From JAAXPZ01 sp965215705 (GTDB lineage Bacteria; Campylobacterota; Campylobacteria; Campylobacterales; Sulfurovaceae), in contig CBDCEE010000008.1 in assembly GCA_965215705.1 (NCBI GenBank), positions 372,001-436,000 of the forward strand: a stretch of DNA of 64,000 bases, given 5' to 3'. A program made the position numbers and the translations under genes. Under the pieces are notes generated by a model. It was not told the origin of the DNA. It worked only from the letters and a program-made list of their open reading frames with translations, and did not search any database. Positions within the stretch are counted from its first letter, which is position 1; each line of letters starts with the position of its first letter. Shown one piece after another: positions 58,967-64,000 of this stretch.

Positions 58967-59706
58967 TCTTCGTACCTTCAAAACTACAGCACAAGAGCTG
59001 TCAGACAGGCTGCATGGAGCGCTTTCCTGAGCGCTTTACGGTGTTATGCTGGAATGTACACAAAAAAAATTTTGGAGATACAGGATTTCCCTCTTTTGTA
59101 CGGTCTCTCATGCAAAGATACCCTTTGTCTCTGGTGCTGTTACAGGAAGCACAGATAGAAGAAGATAGCTGTGCCTTCTCAGCGTTTTCCTATGATGCAG
59201 CAGCGAATATAGAGATCAACAGGCGATTTTATGGTGTACTGACGGCATCAGTGAAAGAGTCAAGCCTGGCAGAGGTGCATTTGACTAAGTCTTCTGAAGG
59301 CTTTGTCGGACCGCATAAAAGCCTGTTGCTGACCACTTATGCTTTGCCTGGAGGAGAAGATCTCCTGTTGCTGAATGTGCACGCGATTAATTTCAGAGCA
59401 CAGCGTATCTATGAAGAGGAACTGAATGTACTGATAAAGAAGGCGGCTGCACACAAGGGGCCTATGATCGTAGCGGGAGACTTCAATGCCTGGAGCCGAA
59501 AACGTGCGGATGCGCTGCATATGCTGAGAGAGAGACTCTCCCTGCAGACAGCTGTTTTTGAGGCAGGGAAAGTTAAATCTTTTATGGGCTATCCTCTGGA
59601 TTTTATACTGTATCGGGGATTGCACTGTATAGAGACAGAGATCATGACCGATCACGGTATTTCGGATCATCATCCACTGCTTGCTACCTTTAGACTGTCA
59701 CTCTGA
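58963..59706 (+). CDS. Endonuclease/exonuclease/phosphatase-family protein
   Basis: 247 residues from ATG 58963 (MIFVPSKLQHK), which overlaps the cls stop by four bases. A frame from 58861 runs into cls and is rejected. EEP fold: LCWNVHKKNFG (catalytic Asn, about 28-38), LVLLQEAQ (metal Glu, about 56-63), IVAGDFNAWS (Asp-Phe-Asn, about 168-177) and DHGISDHHPLLATF (about 227-240, SDHHP). Membrane-lipid or DNA phosphodiesterase role cannot be decided; coupling with cls favours lipid metabolism. Confidence 0.85.
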   Translation: MIFVPSKLQHKSCQTGCMERFPERFTVLCWNVHKKNFGDTGFPSFVRSLMQRYPLSLVLLQEAQIEEDSCAFSAFSYDAAANIEINRRFYGVLTASVKESSLAEVHLTKSSEGFVGPHKSLLLTTYALPGGEDLLLLNVHAINFRAQRIYEEELNVLIKKAAAHKGPMIVAGDFNAWSRKRADALHMLRERLSLQTAVFEAGKVKSFMGYPLDFILYRGLHCIETEIMTDHGISDHHPLLATFRLSL

Positions 59707-59803
59707 CTGTGAGATGGTAAGGCTTTGAGCTCCCTTTTATGACTTTTTCGCTAAAATCACGGATTATATTACCGTGTTTGAGACACAGCAGCAAAGGACA
59801 ACA

Positions 59804-61102
59804 GTGAAAGTAACAACTAAAAGAGTAGATAAAGCCAATCTACTGGTAAGCGCAGCATTTCCAAAGAGTGAGATCGATGCAAAGATCGATAAGCTAGCAG
59901 TAGATGCCGGAAAGCAGATGAAGGTAGACGGTTTCAGAAAAGGAAAAGTACCTGCCCATATCGTAAAGAAACTGCACGGTGAGCAGTTGAGTCAGGATGC
60001 AGAGGGTGAGATGATCAGAGCAGCATTGGATCAGGCATTGGCAGAAGCCAAGGTCGATTCGGCAGATATGCTTGGTGATCCACTCTTCAAAAAATATGAC
60101 AAAAATGACAAAGGCATAGAGGCAGAGATCCAAGTATGCCTCAGACCAACAGTAGAGTTAGGTGACTATCAAAAAGCAGTACCTACCTTTACGCAGCCAA
60201 AAGCCACAGCCAAAGAGGTAGACGCACGTATGGCTGATCTGGCAAAACAGTCTGCCCCACTAGAGAGCATCAAGAGAAAAAGAGCACTCAAAAAAGGGGA
60301 TACAGCTGTCTTTGACTTTGAAGGCTTCTTGAAGGGTGAACCTTTTGAGGGTGGAAAAGCAGAGAACTTTGAGCTAGAGATCGGTTCGGGCCAATTCATC
60401 CCTGGATTTGAAGAGGAGATGGAAGGGATGAAGCCAGAAGAAGAGAAGACGATCAAGATCACCTTCCCGGAAGACTATCAGGCGGAGAATCTCAAAGGAC
60501 AAGAGACTGAATTTGCGATCAAACTCAATGATATCAAGGTCAAAGCAGAGCCTGAGATCAATGATGAGATGGCACAAAAAGTAGTCGGTAAAGAGGACGC
60601 TACAGTGGAAGATCTCAAAGCCAGAACAGCAGAGCAGATCATCACAGAGAAGGTATCCAAGCTTTATAATGATGAGCTCAAACCAAAGCTTCTTGAGGCA
60701 TTGGTAGCCAACTATGACTTCGATCTACCGGAAAATATCGTAGAGCAGGAGATCGATAATCTTGTCAATGGTAAAGCGCAGAGTATGACACCGGAGCAGA
60801 TCAAAGAGGTTCAGGAAGATGCCAAGAAACTTGAAGCACTCAGAGAAGAGACAAGAGAAGATGCTGTCAATAGTGTCAAAGCAACTTTCATTGTCGATGC
60901 TATTGCCAGAGAAGAGAAAATCTCTGTAGATGACCAAGAGGTACATCAGGTACTCTACTATGAAGCAATGATGGCAGGACAGAAGCCAGAAGAGGTACTT
61001 GAGCATTACAAAAAGAATAACTTGATCCCTGCGATCAAAATGGGTATGATCGAGGATAAACTCTTTGGCAAACTTCTGGGTCTCGATAAAGAACAGAAAT
61101 AA
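59804..61102 (+). CDS. tig: Trigger factor
   Basis: Ribosome-bound chaperone with prolyl isomerase activity. 432 residues from GTG 59804 (MKVTTKRVDKANLLVSA), which has AAGGA nine bases upstream and gives the usual family start; a longer GTG at 59774 is less likely. Ribosome-binding loop GFRKGKVP (about 43-50), FKBP-type PPIase GDTAVFDFEGFLKGEPFEGG in parts (about 165-185), and the C-terminal helical chaperone arm. Stands before clpP and def in the usual Campylobacterota order. Confidence 0.95.
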   Translation: MKVTTKRVDKANLLVSAAFPKSEIDAKIDKLAVDAGKQMKVDGFRKGKVPAHIVKKLHGEQLSQDAEGEMIRAALDQALAEAKVDSADMLGDPLFKKYDKNDKGIEAEIQVCLRPTVELGDYQKAVPTFTQPKATAKEVDARMADLAKQSAPLESIKRKRALKKGDTAVFDFEGFLKGEPFEGGKAENFELEIGSGQFIPGFEEEMEGMKPEEEKTIKITFPEDYQAENLKGQETEFAIKLNDIKVKAEPEINDEMAQKVVGKEDATVEDLKARTAEQIITEKVSKLYNDELKPKLLEALVANYDFDLPENIVEQEIDNLVNGKAQSMTPEQIKEVQEDAKKLEALREETREDAVNSVKATFIVDAIAREEKISVDDQEVHQVLYYEAMMAGQKPEEVLEHYKKNNLIPAIKMGMIEDKLFGKLLGLDKEQK

Positions 61103-61116
61103 AAACAGAAAGGTTC

Positions 61117-61707
61117 ATGATGAGCTATATTCCTTATGTGATCGAGCAGACAGGTCGAGGTGAGAGAAGTTACGATATCTACTCCAGGCTTCTCAAAGAC
61201 AGAATTATTATGCTGAGTGGTGAGGTCAATGATGCCGTAGCATCCAGTATCGTTGCACAGATGCTTTTTCTGGAGGCACAAGATCCTGATAAAGATATCT
61301 ATTTTTATATCAACTCTCCGGGAGGCGTGATCACTTCAGGACTCTCTATGTTTGATACGATGAACTATATCAAGCCGGATATCGTGACGATCTGTATCGG
61401 GCAGGCAGCCTCTATGGGTGCCTTTCTGCTGGCATGTGGTACCAAAGGTAAGCGTTATGCTCTTCCTAACGCACGGATCATGATCCACCAGCCTTCAGGT
61501 GGGGCACAGGGTCAGTCTACTGATATTCAGATCCAAGCTAGAGAGATTCAACGGCTCAAAGACACGCTCAATGAGATCCTTGCAGAGAAAACAGGTAAAA
61601 AGACCAAGACGGTAGAGAAAGATACAGAGAGAGACTACTTCATGTCCTCCAAAGAAGCTGTAGCCTATGGTTTGATCGATAAAGTCTTGACCAAAAGCCT
61701 TCCGTAG
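61117..61707 (+). CDS. clpP: ATP-dependent Clp protease proteolytic subunit
   Basis: 196 residues. Serine protease subunit that forms a 14-mer with ClpX/ClpA. Catalytic triad: Ser in IGQAASMGAFLLA (about S98), His in RIMIHQPSGGAQG (about H123), Asp near KDTERDYFMS (about D172). N-terminal YVIEQTGRGERSYDIYSRLLKDRII in parts is typical. Tight operon with tig (14 bases) and def (eight bases). Confidence 0.97.
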   Translation: MMSYIPYVIEQTGRGERSYDIYSRLLKDRIIMLSGEVNDAVASSIVAQMLFLEAQDPDKDIYFYINSPGGVITSGLSMFDTMNYIKPDIVTICIGQAASMGAFLLACGTKGKRYALPNARIMIHQPSGGAQGQSTDIQIQAREIQRLKDTLNEILAEKTGKKTKTVEKDTERDYFMSSKEAVAYGLIDKVLTKSLP

Positions 61708-61715
61708 AGAGTGTA

Positions 61716-62243
61716 ATGGTTTACGATATTGTTGTTTATCCGGACAAAAGACTTAAGCTGACCTCTGCAAAGGTGGAGCAGTTTGATGTGTCATTGCATA
61801 CACTGCTGGATGATATGTATGAGACCATGATCGCCAAGAATGGCGTCGGGTTGGCCGCGATACAGATAGGTGCTCCCAAAAGAGTTCTGATCATCAATGT
61901 CCCTATCGAGACAGAAGAAGAGGGAGTAGAACTCCAGCCCAAAGAAAATACGCTTGAGATCATCAATCCTGTGATCACCTATCGCAGTACAGAGATGACA
62001 AAGTTTCAGGAAGGCTGTCTCTCCGTGCCCGGCTTCTATGAAGATGTAGAACGCCATGAAATGGTGACGATCGAATATCAGGATAGAGACGGTAATACCT
62101 TTACTATAGAGGATGATGCATTCCTGGCAGTGGCGCTACAGCATGAAATGGATCATCTTGATGGCAAGCTGTTTATCGAGAAGCTGTCCTACATTAAACG
62201 CAAAAAATTTGAAAAAGAGTGGAAAAAAAGAGAAAAAATATGA
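61716..62243 (+). CDS. def: Peptide deformylase
   Basis: Removes N-formyl groups from nascent chains; metal enzyme. 175 residues with motif 1 GVGLAAIQIG (about 43-52), motif 2 EGCLSVPG (about 99-106, metal Cys) and motif 3 QHEMDHLDG (about 142-150, HExxH-like metal ligands). Last gene of the tig-clpP-def operon; its stop is part of a TGACAATTTGACA motif at 62241-62253, after which comM begins. Confidence 0.96.
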   Translation: MVYDIVVYPDKRLKLTSAKVEQFDVSLHTLLDDMYETMIAKNGVGLAAIQIGAPKRVLIINVPIETEEEGVELQPKENTLEIINPVITYRSTEMTKFQEGCLSVPGFYEDVERHEMVTIEYQDRDGNTFTIEDDAFLAVALQHEMDHLDGKLFIEKLSYIKRKKFEKEWKKREKI

Positions 62244-62315
62244 CAATTTGACATATTTTTACATGAATCTTTGATTTTTGATTACAATAGCATCACACTA
62301 TAAGAGGATAGAGCG

Positions 62316-63275
62316 ATGAATGCAAAAATAGAAGAGACACTCCCCCTAGAAAAAATACCAGAGAAAAAAGAGACCATTGTTAACCGACTGGCAAGTGCCA
62401 CGCTAGAAGGTACACAAGCAAAAGTCATTGATATAGAGGCGACCTTTACCAAGGGATTGCCAGGATTTGCTATCGTTGGTTTGGCTGGAAATGATATCCA
62501 GGAGTCCAAGGAGCGTACCAAGGCAGCACTGCTTACCAATGACTTTGTCTTTCCTCCTCTCAAAATAACGATCTCCCTTGTCCCCTCTGAGCTCAAAAAA
62601 AGGGGAAGTCACCTTGACCTTCCTATTGCCTTGCTTATCGCACTGAATAAAACCAGCATCGATGAGGAAGGGCTGTTTGTCTTTGGCGAGCTGGGGCTGG
62701 ATGGCAGGATCAAGTCCAGTTCGATGCTCTTCCCTCTGATCCTGTCGCTCAAAGAGCAGGGGTTGATCTCCAGAGCGATTGTACCACGGGAGGCCATCGC
62801 CCATCTCAATCATATCTCCGGAGTAGATTTTATCGCGGTAGAGACACTGAGTGAAACGATAGCTTTGGTGCGTGAAAAGCGTTTTGCGGCCAATATACAG
62901 ACATTTACCTATCAGTCTAAGAAACTGGAGGTTGGAAGTATGGCATACTATTATGAGCAGAGGTATCAGAGTGATTTTGCTGATGTCAAAGGGCAGAGTG
63001 TTGCCAAAAGAGCCTCACTGATCGCAGCAGCAGGGATGCACAACTTTCTCATGGAGGGTAATCCTGGCTGTGGAAAAAGTATGATCGCCAAACGGCTTAA
63101 AGATATACTGCCTCCACTGTATGAAGAGGAGATGCTAGCCATTGCCAAACATCAGTTTCTTGATGGTACAACACCTGACTTTACTCCTGTGAGACCAATG
63201 CGAGCACCGCACCATACTGCTACGTCTGCTTCTATCTTTGGTGGAGGTGTCATATACAAAATATATTGCGAATAA
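62316..63275 (+). pseudogene. comM: ComM/YifB-family AAA protein, truncated by an insertion
   Basis: The first 311 residues are normal ComM/YifB: ATLEGTQAKVIDIEATFTKGLPGFAIVGLAG in parts, LPIALLIAL, FGELGLDGRIKSS, and AAA Walker A MEGNPGCGKSMIAKRL (about 246-261). After APHHTATSASIFGGG the family expects more than 180 further residues (SxxxPxPGEISLAHxG...). Here the codons GGT GGA GGT are followed by foreign VIYKIYCE and a stop. ComM is a hexameric helicase that promotes branch migration in transformation; this copy cannot be functional. The break is at about 63248. Confidence 0.9.
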
Positions 63276-63293
63276 ATAGGATATATTGCGAAT
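63248..63293 (+). repeat. Terminal end of a Tn7-like element (candidate)
   Basis: The foreign DNA begins TGTCATATAC at 63248. The 13-mer ATATATTGCGAAT is then repeated at 63261-63273 and 63281-63293, exactly 20 bases apart. A TGT terminus and several transposase-binding repeats of about 20 bp are features of Tn7-like ends, and comM is a known attachment gene of such islands (AbaR/Tn6022 in Acinetobacter). The other end is outside the window. Confidence 0.55.
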
Positions 63294-64000
63294 GAAACTA
63301 TTGAATAGCAAAAAAGATAAAATGATAACCGATTTTAATATATCAGATGTTACTTTTGAAAAACTCCCTAAAAATAAAGAAGTTATGTTTATTATGTATG
63401 GAAAGATATTTCAGTTTAATCATAACTTTTCTATTAATGCTATTTTTAAAGATGGAGAGAGAAATTATTATATGGCGCTCTTGCCACTTAAAGCAATTAG
63501 TGCATTTCCCTTAGGGATGATATTTAAAAATCAAAAACTTCGTAGTGTTCAGCATTCTTTGAGAATTATGAATATCCAATTGAATCTTGAAAAGAAGAAG
63601 CATGAAGTATATAAAATTTCAGATATTCCTGATTTGAAAAAAATATTATCCTCAATACCCAACATAATCAGTGGATACAATGTGGAAAGACAAATTATGG
63701 ATCAAAAAGTCTTTAGGTTTGTCGATAATAGTGGAATTAATGTTATTTTTCCTCACTATGAAATAGCTAGGTGGTATTATTTAAAATCATCTTCAATGAC
63801 CAGACAGGTCCTTGCATCAAATTTAGAAGGATTATATGAAGAAATTAATTATTTAGATAAAGATAAGGAAAAGGCTCGCATGACTTTGAAATACGGAGCG
63901 AGCAATGGAGATGCAGCCGAGATTGCAAGATTTGCATTAGATGAATTCTCAAATATCATGTTTGAAAACTTTTCACTAGATTTGAGTGCTAGTATCTATG
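63292..64000 (+). CDS. First gene of the element in comM (partial), TnsE-like candidate
   Basis: Open frame from ATG 63292 (MKLLNSKKDK), at least 236 codons, running off the window. AT-rich and Lys/Ile/Asn-rich, unlike comM. It contains VIFPHYEIARWYYLKSSSMT (about residues 150-169), a pattern close to the segment of Tn7 TnsE with (Y)HIPQLELARSLFLINSYF, followed by RQVLASNLEGLYEE. I recognise this only as a resemblance. The second 13-mer repeat overlaps the ATG, so expression may be linked to transposase binding. Alternatives are any cargo gene at the element's edge. Confidence 0.5.
   Translation, partial: MKLLNSKKDKMITDFNISDVTFEKLPKNKEVMFIMYGKIFQFNHNFSINAIFKDGERNYYMALLPLKAISAFPLGMIFKNQKLRSVQHSLRIMNIQLNLEKKKHEVYKISDIPDLKKILSSIPNIISGYNVERQIMDQKVFRFVDNSGINVIFPHYEIARWYYLKSSSMTRQVLASNLEGLYEEINYLDKDKEKARMTLKYGASNGDAAEIARFALDEFSNIMFENFSLDLSASIY

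Overview
The window reads as chromosome of a Campylobacterota (epsilonproteobacterial) bacterium, most likely a Sulfurovum/Sulfurimonas-type free-living species. The evidence is the gene content and order (rsmA next to RNase J and divergent from hisF, an rlmN neighbourhood, DUF3972-like and nucleosidase-like small proteins, tig-clpP-def), strong A/T-rich TATAAT promoters, and moderate GC. The genus assignment is inference.

Layout. 1-7,540 is a housekeeping block: partial thyX, dgt, typA, a flavoprotein, purM and five tRNAs (Pro, His, Arg, Arg, Leu). An AT-rich unknown gene (7,678) follows the tRNAs. 8,738-23,907 is core: an OmpA-type lipoprotein, a minus-strand operon rsmA-rnj-rluB-like-rarA, then hisF, rlmN, an RluD-type synthase, purB and nrdA. 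Three 16-bp parS-like sites lie at 15,985-17,752, which suggests a centromere-proximal, oriC-side location. 24,013-26,518 is a TPR lipoprotein gene split by an IS30-family element with a visible 3-bp target duplication.

26,500-37,994 is an accessory metabolic/regulatory stretch: a fused double methyltransferase, three hotdog-fold thioesterase-like genes, a frameshifted TetR regulator, AraC/GyrI proteins, an AhpD-like protein, an isochorismatase-like hydrolase, a nitroreductase and an HxlR regulator. Within it sits a two-gene cassette at 33,766-35,204: a small lipoprotein-like peptide with an internally duplicated TTSC...LAG pattern, directly followed by a radical SAM/SPASM enzyme. 37,995-42,795 is a genomic-variation hotspot: a decayed rhuM paralogue with duplicated palindromic modules, an intact RhuM/PLD-like fusion, a REP-associated transposase gene carrying its own REP-like hairpins, and an AT-rich SF2 helicase with a C-terminal PD-(D/E)XK-like motif (candidate defence gene).

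42,792-49,317 returns to core (pcm, CaCA antiporter, L,D-transpeptidase, coaE, dapF). 49,365-54,104 holds a periplasmic heme-binding protein with a membrane cytochrome, an IS1595-family insertion, and a two-component system. 54,456-56,839 is an AmmeMemoRadiSam operon whose radical SAM gene carries an in-frame TAG. 56,836-62,243 is core (folE, cardiolipin synthase, tig, clpP, def). The window ends in a comM/yifB gene cut after its GGG codons by AT-rich DNA that begins TGT and carries two 13-bp direct repeats. That looks like the end of a Tn7-like element, whose first gene runs off the edge.

Most promising for new biology: the radical SAM/lipoprotein-like cassette, the helicase-nuclease, the element in comM, and the rhuM palindromic modules.
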